DNA of 36,791 nt from positions 1 through 36,791 of the forward strand of contig NMRA01001238.1 in NCBI GenBank assembly GCA_002633005.1, written 5' to 3'. The first letter of the stretch is position 1. Each line of letters begins with the position of its first letter. The DNA comes from Phoronis australis. Lineage: Eukaryota > Phoronida > Phoronidae. The translations under genes and the position numbers were made by a program. Below the pieces are notes generated by a model that worked only from the letters and a program-made list of their open reading frames with translations, was not told the origin of the DNA and did not search any database. Positions 1 through 9,398 of the stretch are shown here, in pieces.

Positions 1-153
1 ACACGCTGCCACCACGCCAGTAAAATGAGAGTAAATGTGTGAACTCAAAATACTTGTGTTTATTTATCGCAAATGGTGAAACCGGAAGGACTAACAAAAA
101 TAGTCAAACGAATAACTCGCGTAAAATAATAAACGGGAAACCAATAGTGGCGC
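1..153. other. Window edge, no gene seen
   Basis: AT-rich sequence with no ORF or repeat I can name. It may be the interior of the MULE-like element whose right end follows, because the left terminus of that copy is not visible. Alternatively it is unrelated flank. Confidence 0.4.
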
Positions 154-498
154 TGTAATATTTTATGTTCTGTCAACACTAAGGCAAAAGAGAGTGGTTT
201 CAACTTATATAGTATCTATTTAACGAACTGAACCATGCACTATGAACATGTTGGTGGCCATGATTAATAACAGCTGACAGTATAAACAAAGAGTGAAGCA
301 CTGAGCTCATCATGTCACGTTGTCACAACGGCGATGTGACGTCAGCAGCTGTAGAATGTAGGTCAAGGTGCTGGGTCAAGATTCAGTTCAAACAAGAATG
401 TCACACGACTGTAAGCAGCGCTGCCTGTTAGTAAAGCATCATTGCATCCAGCGCCATCTGTTTGCCGTAAAGGTTTTGGATGAGCGGGAACCTTTTGC
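154..498 (+). mobile_element. MULE-like DNA transposon, right-hand part (copy 1)
   Basis: This 345-bp stretch matches 17792-18136 over its full length with about eight substitutions counted by eye. That second segment is the right part of a complete element with 9-bp target duplications. The copy ends at the same terminal sequence (GGAACCTTTTGC at 498), so the boundary is well defined. The left terminal inverted repeat is not in the window: either the element continues beyond base 1 or this copy is internally rearranged. If it is intact, 499-507 (GGTGCTCGT) would be its target duplication. No protein is encoded. Confidence 0.75.
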
Positions 499-574
499 GG
501 TGCTCGTTCAGTGGTACACTCTATCTCCCCACAGATCTAAACGAAAGTGGCGCTGTGTCAGAAGGTAGTTCCAA

Positions 575-656
575 CCAATGAGATAAATATAGCTCATTGG
601 TTCCAACAAAGACGCTAACGGTCTTTGGTTCCAATGAGATATATTTATCTCATTGG
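575..656. repeat. Nested palindrome, possible tiny MITE
   Basis: The outer arms CCAATGAGATAAATATA (575-591) and its exact reverse complement (640-656) enclose a second inverted pair, CTCATTGGTTCC near 593-604 and GGTTCCAATGAG near 627-638. The segment could form two hairpins or a four-armed structure. The solo LTR starts one base after its right edge. Confidence 0.7.
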
Positions 657-657
657 G

Positions 658-1290
658 TGTAACAGGAGTGCCCTTGACATGATTATGTAAGATATATGCG
701 CCCTCTAGTGGTCAAGCTGTGTATTACATATGGAATTTTCCTATGATTTTTGAGTCCTTTGGATATGGCCAAATATGGTCAGAACCTAGAAGTTATGGGC
801 CTTGCCCTTCAGATCGTGTCTGATTGGTTGAAATTGTGTACTTAAGCTTTGTCTCTGTCAGACACGAGTCCAGTCGCAGAGTTCAAGAAGCAAACATTTG
901 CACCTTCACTCACACCAAATTGCAACTGTTTGTGCAGCTTTCTGGCACCTCCCGAACTTGGTTGCCAATAGTTTATCCCCAGCAATTCTCGGGCTCCTCC
1001 CGAGCTTGATTGCATCTCACCTTTCGGATCTGAATAACCAAATTGCCCCGTTCTTGCACACACAACTATTAATCAGCGACTGGCTTGCCCGTGTATCAGA
1101 ACTGTATAAATCACAACGCTGCGATACTAAATCATGGAACAACTAGATTGCTTGTAAGTGTGAAATATTGTAGTTATATATTCTTACAATAAACCTATGT
1201 ATTATTCACCAACTTTTAGTTTATCACCCTCAGTCCGCACCGGGCTCTTAAAATCGGGGCGCCTTGGTCGTAGATACCGCCCCCGTTACA
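658..1290 (+). mobile_element. Solo LTR of an LTR retrotransposon
   Basis: The 633-bp segment begins TGTAACAGG and ends CCCCCGTTACA, giving a short inverted TG...CA terminus (TGTAAC). Inside, in plus orientation, are a TATAAA box at 1105-1110 and an AATAAA polyadenylation signal at 1188-1193, spaced as in a U3-R-U5 LTR. No internal region or second LTR is present, so it looks like a solo LTR left by LTR-LTR recombination. No clear target duplication is visible (flanks TTGGG and GGTAG), which leaves the outer boundary or a later rearrangement uncertain. The superfamily (gypsy or BEL) cannot be told from this sequence. Confidence 0.65.
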
Positions 1291-2225
1291 GGTAGTTCAG
1301 TGTTGGCACTGAATAGTTGGGCTGCGGCCGGGGCAACTTGCACTCCAAAATATTAAAATTTTGGGGTAGGCCAAGTTTGGGGGCATTTTGTAGGTGAAAT
1401 TGCATGCAGACTCAGTGAATGTGTTTTTATTGCATTCGTGAACATGCTGAGAATAAACTTGAAAAGGCCACTTTTTCGGCTGTAACTGCACTCTTCTTCA
1501 AGATGGCGGCCCCCGGTTGCAATTGTGCATTGCTGAGTAGCGACTGAGAAATTGGCTGCGATTTTAGGTAGCCCTCAAACAAGCCATAATTGCCAAAAAA
1601 ATTAACTAGTTGGTTGACAGTACTTTTGGACCACATTTTCGGAATCTGTTGGAAATTTGCTTTCAGAATCTATTGTTGGTTTAAGTCGTGCATCTGCAGC
1701 GAAGTGCTATTTTGGGGGTGAAAAGTGCCGATTTTGCACTTTTTTTGCCCCTATTTTTCTTAGTCTAGCTTGGTTTCCAGTGGGTTGAAAGGGTAAAAAA
1801 TACGAGAGAGATTAAAGTTTCTGCGCTCATCTGCAGGGCTTTTTATGTGAAATAACTGAAAACATGTCATTCTTTGCATCCTGTTTTGTGTTTTTGACAG
1901 AGTGAAGAAAAGGTGACAAATCAAGTGATGTGGGTTTTGCCCAGCAGAGAACTGTTCTGTGCCTCCAGTGGTATCAGAGACCGCAGCCTCGTCCCCCAGC
2001 CACAAGATGGCGCTAATTTGAGGCTTGGTTATGGGAAATGAAATGTGTCAGAATCATAGACATCAATTAAGATGTCTATGGTCAGAATGCTGACACATTT
2101 TTACGGAATATCGCTAGTAATATAATTTTGAAGTTTTTTTGCAATTTTATATATCTTACGGTACATTACAGCAATGTAGGTCTAAATTATTGCAAAAATG
2201 ATTCGAAAACAGATTAATCTGTATG
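1291..2225. other. Intergenic, no gene seen
   Basis: About 0.9 kb without coding signal. It holds two matches to a YY1-like AAGATGGCG motif (near 1499 and 2005) and the hairpin at 2041-2100, annotated separately. Short ORFs here have no protein-like character. Confidence 0.5.
2041..2100. repeat. 60-bp imperfect palindrome
   Basis: The outer arms AAATGTGTCA (2041-2050) and TGACACATTT (2091-2100) are exact complements. The inner arms CATAGACATC (2055-2064) and GATGTCTATG (2071-2080) are exact complements around an AATTAA loop. The AAATGTGTC core resembles the motif of the array at 33.6-36.2 kb, but the rest does not match. Confidence 0.75.
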
Positions 2226-2230
2226 ATACT
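2226..2230. repeat. Target site duplication of the Ty3/gypsy element (left)
   Basis: ATACT directly precedes the left LTR, and the same five bases directly follow the right LTR at 5556-5560. A 5-bp duplication is normal for Ty3/gypsy integration. Confidence 0.9.
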
Positions 2231-2459
2231 TGTAATGGCTTGTGGAGAGAGGAGTGAAGAAGACGTCTTTACTTGAACACTACTTTATTGCGGACTGACT
2301 AACTACTGTTCAACAACATGTTTTTGCAATACACAAGACCACATGCATATGAGTCACATTTCATAGAACTGTTTGGCAAGACTTATATAATAAACCATTC
2401 TAACTAATTGTGCCATATAAGGCAAGTGTAGTTCCAGTACAAATCACAATACTATTATA
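2231..2459 (-). repeat. 3' LTR of the Ty3/gypsy element
   Basis: This copy pairs with 5327-5555. On the plus strand it starts TGTAATGG and ends ACTATTATA, where the other copy ends ACTATTACA. The second difference is a C/T in the GAGTCAYATTTC region. On the minus strand it holds a TATA-like TATATAAG and, roughly 100 bp further on, an AATAAA in the GCAATAAAGTAG context, consistent with U3-R-U5 order. Confidence 0.93.
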
Positions 2460-2472
2460 TCCCCTTTTCTTT
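2460..2472 (-). promoter_or_regulatory. Polypurine tract of the retrotransposon
   Basis: Read on the minus strand, AAAGAAAAGGGGA directly precedes the 3' LTR. A purine run in this position is the usual plus-strand primer for reverse transcription. Confidence 0.85.
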
Positions 2473-2683
2473 GAAAAACAAGAAAGTAGCACTAACCTAA
2501 ATTAACAACTGTTAACCACGATAAACAAATTACCATCTTAACAGATGTTTCACTCAACAAGACTATCAGCTAAGTGCTAAAATAATAAACAAATAGTATC
2601 TAACCAAACCATAACAGACTAATCAAATTACAAAAGTTGCTATTCTTTCAAACAGATACTCAGCACTTCACACTTACTGACTG

Positions 2684-3250
2684 TCAAGAAGTTATATAAT
2701 CATTAAACCTGGAGGGTTTCTTGATTTCCCTTCCTGTCCTTGTAACTACAGATTTTGATTTAATCTCTGGTAAATCATTATCAGTGTCACTTGTTGATTG
2801 AATAGGATTGTGTGTTTGTTTGACTTTGTGAGGAAATGCACTGGGCAAATTAGGCTGTACAGAATGTGGAGATTCTGCAGTGGACAGTAACATTTGTCGA
2901 TTGCGACGATACTCTCGCGCTTCATCACCTGATTTGACAATGTAAGATGTATCAGAATGTTGTTTAACCAATTCTGCTGGTTCCCAACCACTCTTAGTTT
3001 TCATGCGCACTGCTTGTTCAGACTCAGAGTTGTTTAACGCTGGCAATGGTTTAGTACTTCTGTCGTAATACTTCTTTTGTCTCATTTGATAATTGGACAG
3101 TTGTGAATGCACTTCATCAGGGTTAATTGCTTCAGGTTTCAGCAATGCATTCGAAGTAGGCAATAATGTCCTGGTACGTCTACCCATCAATCTTTGAACT
3201 GGGGACCCAATAATACCATCTCTTGGTGTATTTCTCAAATCTAACAAAGC
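2684..3250 (-). pseudogene. Integrase C-terminal fragment (pol remnant)
   Basis: An open frame of about 187 residues starts with LLDLRNTPRDG and continues SPVQRLMGRRTRTLLP, then KYYD, then WEPAELV. This order is typical of the end of the Ty3/gypsy integrase core followed by its C-terminal domain. The catalytic DDE residues, zinc-binding N-terminus and RNase H that should precede it are absent: the sequence jumps from RT to this point at the N (3252). The tail from about residue 100 on is low-complexity and ends shortly before the 3' LTR. It cannot encode an active integrase. Confidence 0.8.
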
Positions 3251-3252
3251 CN

Positions 3253-3475
3253 CATATTAACAATAGCCTGAATTCTCTCTTGGGATGGTTTTACACCATC
3301 TGCGGTCAAAACATGACCCACGTAACTATAACTTGGGGTTGACTAATCTTAGTCTTATTTAGATTCAATTTTAACCCTTGTTTTCTGGCTATCTCAAGAC
3401 AAGTACAGCTGTGAGCCGTTCATCATGCTCTTGAGGTGTTTTGCCATGAATTAGAATATCATCCATCACAATTTC
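3253..3475 (-). pseudogene. Reverse transcriptase palm/connection remnant
   Basis: On the minus strand a different frame from the upstream RT resumes with QRAMQSMFGHISG and reaches VMDDILIHGK (the VMDD box encoded at 3458-3469, the position of the catalytic YxDD-type motif). After that the frame breaks again. A short stretch with GHVLTADGVKPSQERIQAIV, typical of the RT thumb in gypsy elements, ends at the N. At least two frameshifts lie in this interval. Confidence 0.75.
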
Positions 3476-4212
3476 TACTCCCGAAATGTGACCAAACATA
3501 CTTTGCATAGCCCTTTGATAAATTTCTTCAAGCCCATTGGCAACCTAAGATGCCTGTATCGCCCAAATGGGGTATTAAATGCTGTATAGTAAGAACTTTG
3601 CTCACTCAGCCTGATTTGGTAATAACCCATGTTTGCATCGAGTACACTGAAAATTTTACTCCCATGTAATCTGGTTACAATATCATCAATTGAACTCATC
3701 GGGTGGTGTTCACGCAAAATAGCCTTATTTAAGCTCGAGGGATCAATGCACAACCTGACTCTGTTATTGCGTTTCCGAACACATACTAACGGAGACACCC
3801 AAGGTGTTGGCTCTGTCACTTTCGCAATAATGCCACACCTTTCTAAGTGATCTAATTCCAGTTTTACCTGCTCTCTGATAGCAGCGGGAACTGGTCTGGG
3901 AGGGTGAACTACTGGTGGTATAGACGAATCTATCTGAATATCGTATTCCCCTGGAATACACCCAATTGTTTTTTCAAATACATCACTGTATTTTTTTACA
4001 AAACTGTCATGACTTGCATTTTGTTTCTGAGAGTCGACTTCAAATACTCTCTGGACCACATTTAATTTAACACTGTCATCACGACCTAATAAATCAACTT
4101 GTTTCTTGTTGTCCAATACAAGAAATTCTAGCATATGTCTTTCATTCTTAAAAACAGCTGGCAGTACAATTAATTTTTCCATACGCTTTATGTGGTTTGC
4201 CATGAATACCAT
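3475..4212 (-). pseudogene. Reverse transcriptase, fingers and palm (frameshifted)
   Basis: A 245-residue open frame covering the linker after protease and the first half of a Ty3/gypsy RT. Visible motifs in order are KYSDVFE, PPRPVP, KLELDHLERCGIIAKV, WVSPLVCVRK, RLCIDPSSLN, FSVLDANMGYYQIRL (holding the first catalytic Asp) and FNTPFGRYRHLRLPMGL. The frame then goes wrong: compared with relatives about ten bases are missing after PMGL, and the rest of the palm continues in another frame downstream. The upstream end also needs a frame change from the protease ORF near 4200. Confidence 0.85.
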
Positions 4213-4432
4213 TGATCATGACGTTGCTGTGTTTTAACAGGTGTTCCCTACCTAACTTTCTGAGTGTAACTAGTGACAATACATTGCAATCTGCAAATGT
4301 ATCAATTGCTAAGGATAATTTTAACTTACCAACTTGTACTGTGACATTCCAATCATCAGAGTTGGTACATGCATAATTTGAATTGTTACCAAATACATCT
4401 TTAATATTGCATTGTTCCATCATATTTGCCAT
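4148..4432 (-). pseudogene. Retroviral-type aspartic protease, degenerate
   Basis: About 94 residues overlapping the end of gag by 13 bp in the -1 frame, which would fit a programmed -1 gag-pol frameshift. No slippery site was verified. The catalytic region reads LAIDTFADCNVL. Gypsy proteases normally have D-T/S-G-A here, so the essential Gly is replaced by Phe (encoded at about 4295). Downstream, the flap region is followed by a +1 shift into the RT frame near 4200. Likely inactive. Confidence 0.72.
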
Positions 4433-4950
4433 TTCGTCTTCCTCTGTACATTTGTGTGTCCTTGGTGATTCCGACCACGATTACCCCTGTAACGCCCTCT
4501 AGATTGTCCTCTTCGCTGTTGTTGATGGTGGTTTTGCTGTCGTAGCGATCTCTGCGAGGATGTCCGTTGTGCTTTGCAAATTTTCGAATTCGCAAAATGG
4601 CCAAAACTGCCACAAACGTGACATGTTTTGCCTCTGGCAGGACAGTTATCATCGTAATGCGTTCTCGTGCATTTTTTACAAAACATCTTGTGCCTTGTGT
4701 GACACACATTGTCCTCTGCTGTTAGGTTTTTTAGGTGCTGCTGTGACAGTTCACTTGCACGGCAAATTTTAATGACATTTTCCAACGTATCATCATTTAC
4801 TTCTAAATCTAGAAGTTTCAACTTGATGTGACTGTCGCGGACACCATTGACAATTCTGTCACAAATAAATGTGTCTTCTATGTCACCATAATCACATCCC
4901 TTTGCGCGATGCTTCAGATCGGCAACAAAAGCCATAAGCGACTCACCGGC
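4420..4950 (-). pseudogene. Gag, nucleocapsid half
   Basis: About 170 residues beginning in the middle of gag (MAFVADLKHRAKGCDYG) and including IEDTFICDRIVNG, a conserved capsid segment of Mag-like gag proteins. Two zinc knuckles follow: CKKC...H...C and CHVCGSFGHFANSKIC. The second has six rather than four residues between His and the last Cys. The C-terminus is rich in Arg, Gln and Gly, suited to RNA binding. It is in a different frame from the first half of gag; the break falls around 4940-4955. Confidence 0.8.
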
Positions 4951-5273
4951 TTTCGGTTGCGTTCCAAAAATTCTTGTCTGCGAATATTTCGGTACTTCTT
5001 GTGGCCATAGTGTTCATCAAAACATTGCAGTACCACGTCTAAATTATACCTGTCTTCCGGCGACAAATCAAATGTATTAAACAATTTGACACCATCTGCC
5101 CCAAGGAGATGAAGTAAAATGTTTACTTTCTGTTTACCTGACGCATCCTCGAGTCCGCTTGCAATCAGGTAAATGTCAAATCGCTGTCGCCACTGGCTCC
5201 AACTTTCTCCTGTTTTGTCAGTCTCTAGCTGTACAAACGGTTCTGGCGGGCTCAAGTCTAGCTTAGCAGCCAT
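4914..5273 (-). pseudogene. Gag, N-terminal half
   Basis: It opens with an ATG at 5273, 53 bp inside the 5' LTR, and runs MAAKLDLSPPEPFVQ, then WSQWRQRFDIYL, then KVNILLHLLGADG and YNLDVVLQCFDEHY, the usual start of a Mag/SURL-type gag. After ERNRKP the frame shifts, and the rest of gag lies in the frame of the 4420-4950 entry. The shift alone would abolish full-length gag. Confidence 0.82.
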
Positions 5274-5307
5274 TGTTTAGAACAGTAAAAAACAACTGAA
5301 CAAAAAA

Positions 5308-5326
5308 TCGCCAACTCCTGACACCA
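5308..5326 (-). promoter_or_regulatory. Primer binding site, tRNA-Leu type
   Basis: Read on the minus strand, TGGTGTCAGGAGT starts directly after the 5' LTR. It is complementary to the 3' end of a metazoan tRNA-Leu (ending ACTCCTGACACCA, as in the CAG isoacceptor), 13 bases then one mismatch. tRNA-Leu priming is known for sea urchin SURL and related elements. Confidence 0.85.
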
Positions 5327-5555
5327 TGTAATGGCTTGTGGAGAGAGGAGTGAAGAAGACGTCTTTACTTGAACACTACTTTATTGCGGACTGACTAACT
5401 ACTGTTCAACAACATGTTTTTGCAATACACAAGACCACATGCATATGAGTCATATTTCATAGAACTGTTTGGCAAGACTTATATAATAAACCATTCTAAC
5501 TAATTGTGCCATATAAGGCAAGTGTAGTTCCAGTACAAATCACAATACTATTACA
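5327..5555 (-). repeat. 5' LTR of the Ty3/gypsy element
   Basis: This partner of 2231-2459 has perfect TG...CA ends. It is 227/229 identical to the other LTR by eye, which would normally indicate a recent insertion. It is followed by the ATACT target duplication at 5556-5560. Confidence 0.93.
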
Positions 5556-5560
5556 ATACT

Positions 5561-5898
5561 CAAACTGAGAAATGAAAATACATTACGGCGCTTTCCCGTT
5601 GCTCCCAACTTGTTCAATTCTATAGCCCAACAAATTGAGAAGTTTACCCCTGTAGCCAATATCTTACACGACTGATTAACTCCATTCTGGCATTTATGGT
5701 TGGAGGGCCAGCTCTCTTTTGTTGGATAATTGCTGTAATCTCTACTAAGATCGTATCTAGGCCTACGGCCCTGATGGGCTGTGCTGCATTAAAATAATAG
5801 TTAAGTGAATGATGCCGCAGAGTGCATTTGCGACGCAGTTTTAGAGCGAAAATGGACTATTTTCAATATTCAGTTTTACTATGCAAGATCAAACGTAG
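5561..5898. other. Intergenic, nothing recognised
   Basis: No ORF, repeat or motif that I can support. Confidence 0.5.
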
Positions 5899-6055
5899 CA
5901 GGGTGGATCCAGGATTTTTAAAGGGGGGGGGGGCGGTCAAGGACTTTTTTAAAGGGGGACCAAGTCAACAATTTGAAAATTATAGATTTGATATCACTAA
6001 AATCAAGGGAAACAAGGGGACTCCGGACCCCATGACCCTCGTGGATCCGCCTATG
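5899..6055. mobile_element. hAT-like MITE, 157 bp
   Basis: The left end CAGGGTGGATCCAGG and right end GTGGATCCGCCTATG are imperfect inverted repeats of the CAGTGGCGGATCNAGG/CATAGGCGGATNT family seen at 15523 and 26717. CGTAG occurs directly on both sides (5894-5898 and 6056-6060) as a candidate 5-bp target duplication. A G-run lies just inside the left end, as in the relatives. Confidence 0.72.
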
Positions 6056-6060
6056 CGTAG

Positions 6061-8063
6061 ACCACTACTTGCAGGAGTGGTCCTGCGGATTTCTCCGAAT
6101 ACGACTGGTCGAGCAGGGCGTCATCGTCGTAAGCACTACGGATTTGACTAAAGACAGCATCTTCTGATTCTTCTGACTGAGTTCCACCTCCACTGTTCTC
6201 TGATATAATGTTGCCAGGAAGGGTAAATAAACACAAAAATGACAAGGAAATAAATTTGGGCATTTATCATGTTACATCTAATCGGGAGCATGTTCTTTAA
6301 TGCGGTGTGAGTGTTGGGCACAGAAATTACAGTTTTCCTCATGAGAAAAGCTTTTAGATGTTTTTCATAAATGTCTGCACTGATTCTACTAGTGTATGCC
6401 ATTGTATACCCACGTGATCAAGGTTTCATTGAAGCACTTCAATATTTTCTTTGTTGGGTTTACCAAGCTCGACACAGTGGGGTGCCTTTGATACTTTAAA
6501 CCGGGTTTTACTGAACCAGCTCCCTGGTCTAGCAAAACCAGGCTTTCAGGCTCTTGAACCATGTTGGTGAAATGCAAGTCAGGTCTAAAATTAGACCAGG
6601 TTTTGTTGAACCACCTTTATGAAATCGGCTGCTGGAGTTTAAATTTAGTTCCCGTGGATCACTGAGATTCTACGCGGGCCTACTGCATGGTTACACCTTA
6701 TTTGTAACGTATAGGTACGTCAGCCATCACGTGCACGCGAATCAGGACAAGCAATCAATTCAGTTTTGAAGAACAAAAAATCATTGCTCAATACTACTGG
6801 AAACTAAAAACACCTAGGAAGTGCAAAGACAGCCTTTCCAAGCAATGAGTTTAATTTTATTTATTTAAAGATTTTAAAAACGTTTTTTCTATCTACGGTT
6901 TGTGAGTTTGAATTTCATCAATGTCTTTGAGAGTTATTTTAGATATGCAAAAATCGTCTGTAAGTGTACTTTACAGTATTTGGGGATCGGATTATATAGT
7001 TTTTCAACTTCAGACTGCAATTCGCTGAAACATCATCAATTCTTACAAGATTAGCTTCTAATTGTCAAAAATTCTCTATAAATCTATTGGTTTTCGTAGA
7101 TACGTAAAAAAAGTAAATTAGAAACCAACGAATTTTTTATCAAAACGGAATATTATAAGCAATTTCCGCATGCTTGCTTGCAGACTTTTGACGGGTAACC
7201 GGGCGAATATGGGAGACAGGGCATTCGTATTAAGGTGTATTTTTGCTCATTTCAGAGGTATCTATAACGTTTCACGAGGTAAACTTGAACTCCACTGACA
7301 AAAAATGCTGAAATCTTTGTTAAGGATTGCGAGAGTTCTTTGAGTACCCCCTTTCGACACGGTCATCACAAATAATAGCCAAGACAGCAGTGTTTTCCAA
7401 ATGTGGGAATTCCTTACAAGCAACTCATAGTATGCCTAACCATCTTCAAAAGAGATACTATTCTTGTGTTAATACGGGAAACAGTAACATTATTTTATAA
7501 CTAACCATCAGAAATTCACAAATAGTGGTATTCACGTTCTTCAAAATTCCATCCTTTCGATGACGGCAATCCTATTGTATTTTTTCCCATTTTTGGTTGT
7601 TTGGATCGAATGGCTGTGTTGTGCACGAGAGTTTTTTGATGAATTTGGAGTCTCAACTTCCATCGTGAATACTTGGCAGTGTCGGATTTACATGTATAGA
7701 GGGACAACTGGACATTTCCCCCAACTGCTCCACCGAGAGAGGGTGCCGCCTGAAATTGGACACCTTAAGATAAAAGGCTAAACATCATTAAGCTCGGAGA
7801 AAAAGAATTACAATGCATTCCACTGTCGTGTTGTCCCAAAACGATGCACGGTTTGACCTTCTTCAACATGAAAGCCGGTTGCACGATTTCACAGAAAAGA
7901 GGAAAATAGAGGTAATCGATTCTAACAGTGGGCCTCTCTCCGTGATCGATCTCGTAAGAATTTTTCAATAACAACACAAAAAGGGTGGCCACTGGAATGT
8001 CATCAATGGCCTCCTTCAAGGATGGGGCGCCTAAATATGAAAACATTTATATTTTCAAATATC
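6061..8063. other. Intergenic, 2 kb without a gene
   Basis: AT-rich. Small hairpins occur near 6530-6600 (CCTGGT...ACCAGG and GGTCTAA/TTAGACC). No convincing ORF; the short open frames lack protein-like composition. Confidence 0.45.
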
Positions 8064-8316
8064 ACATGCGCGCACCCAGCCTTTTATATGAGGGGCTCGA
8101 ATTTCTAAGGATGTGGACCTTTTACCTACAAAAAAGCCGAAGGACTAAAAAATACGGGGTACCACGTCCAGAGCTGTGAATTGTGCGTTTGCGCCGTTTT
8201 AGTGGACTTTTTGTCTCATTTTCTCGGACTTTATATTTATCCGAGGCGAACCTTTTTGTCCACTTCGCCAAATTGAGGGGGGCTCGTTCGAGCCCCACCC
8301 CTGGGTGCGCGCATGT
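8064..8316. mobile_element. MITE with 16-bp perfect terminal inverted repeats
   Basis: ACATGCGCGCACCCAG at 8064-8079 and its exact complement ending at 8316 enclose 253 bp. A second inverted pair lies inside (GGGGCTCGAA near 8092 and TTCGAGCCCC near 8287). ATC occurs on both sides as a possible 3-bp target duplication. Non-coding; superfamily not assigned. Confidence 0.75.
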
Positions 8317-9097
8317 ATCAGGAAATGCGCAGCAATTGATGTTATCTGTGAGGTCGTCAATTTTTCTCAAGTAATATACAGTTTCGAGAAAAAATAAAGC
8401 GAAGGTTGTCTCCGTTATCCGTTGCCAGACAGGGGCATCTGGAAAAATATAGTTTTGCATTCGCAAAATTGACTTATTGAATTTAAAAATCCAGTAAATT
8501 AATATGCTCCGCAAAAGCTTCGCTTTACAAATTTTCTCGATTTTTTAATACATATGTATGATTGATTTCGTGCACGTTTTCAAGTGCGTTTAAACGACCT
8601 GTGCTGCAAAAGCGAAGGCCCTAATGACAATGTCCTGGCCAGGGTCCTCAAAAGGTAAACCATGCACTGATGCTGAGTTGTTTTAACAACATTTAAAAGT
8701 GTTCTCTTGAATTTTCTCTCTTATCGTATTTCGCAGTCTTTCTTTTTTCGACTGTCCCGGCCTCACGTCTGTGTCGATTGCCACGGTTTAACCCGGACGC
8801 CTGAAAATGTTTGAGGGGACTTTGGTTGTACATATAATTAGTATTGCACATAACCTAGCGCACCAGATATTACATTACACTGGACACACGGTGTGTTCTT
8901 TCTCGCGACGGTTGTCCATGCACTCGCGGGGGGTCCATTCAAGATCATTCTGTATACCATCATGGCCGAAAAATAACTAGGCAAGAAATAGTAGACAAAA
9001 CCATCATTCACTTTGTTGAAAATGACACATTTCGGCTACGGAACGATTTTTGAATCGCTATTGGTCAATCACGAAAAACCTGTGTGTACCACACGCT
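8317..9097. other. Intergenic, no gene seen
   Basis: No coding or repeat structure recognised in this 0.8 kb. Confidence 0.45.
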
Positions 9098-9245
9098 CAT
9101 GGGCGGCGCAGCACTGAAAAAAGTGTGGGGCTAAAGCCCCCTCAGCCCCCCTGTGGTGCACCACCTATAGACCACGTGCGGCATAGCACTGAAAAAGTGG
9201 GGGCTATACCCCCCCCCCTCCAGCCTCTATGGTGCGCCGCCCACG
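9098..9245. mobile_element. Small MITE, apparently a tandem dimer
   Basis: The outer inverted repeats TGGGCGGCGCA (9100-9110) and TGCGCCGCCCA (9233-9243) are exact complements. Inside, the unit GCAxxGCACTGAAAAA-GTGGGGCT occurs twice in direct orientation (about 9107 and 9181), each followed by C-runs and a GTGGTGC/TATGGTGC end. This suggests two about 75-bp palindromic copies side by side. Confidence 0.6.
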
Positions 9246-9398
9246 AAGCCGGTTCAGTTTTGATAAGGTTGCGGGCTTCCTACCGTGTGTTGCATTCACA
9301 CTCTCTGCTTGTGTGCCCCTCTTCCCGCTGTCACGTGTATTTCACTGTTTATTTCGCTACTTATATGTTCATCTCCACTTAATACCTGATGATGAGAC

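Larger units (their letters stand above)
2231..5555 (-). mobile_element. Ty3/gypsy (Mag/SURL-like) LTR retrotransposon, defective
   Basis: A complete LTR-to-LTR insertion of 3325 bp lying on the minus strand, flanked by ATACT target duplications. The LTRs are 229 bp and differ at two positions. Order on the minus strand: 5' LTR, tRNA-Leu primer site, gag with two zinc knuckles, protease, reverse transcriptase, a fragment of integrase C-terminus, polypurine tract, 3' LTR. Gag, protease and RT lie in changing reading frames. RNase H and most of integrase are missing at a junction marked by a single N at 3252. The element is about 1.5-2 kb shorter than typical intact relatives. Clade assignment rests on primer site, knuckle layout and integrase motifs, judged from memory of these families. 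Confidence 0.92.
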
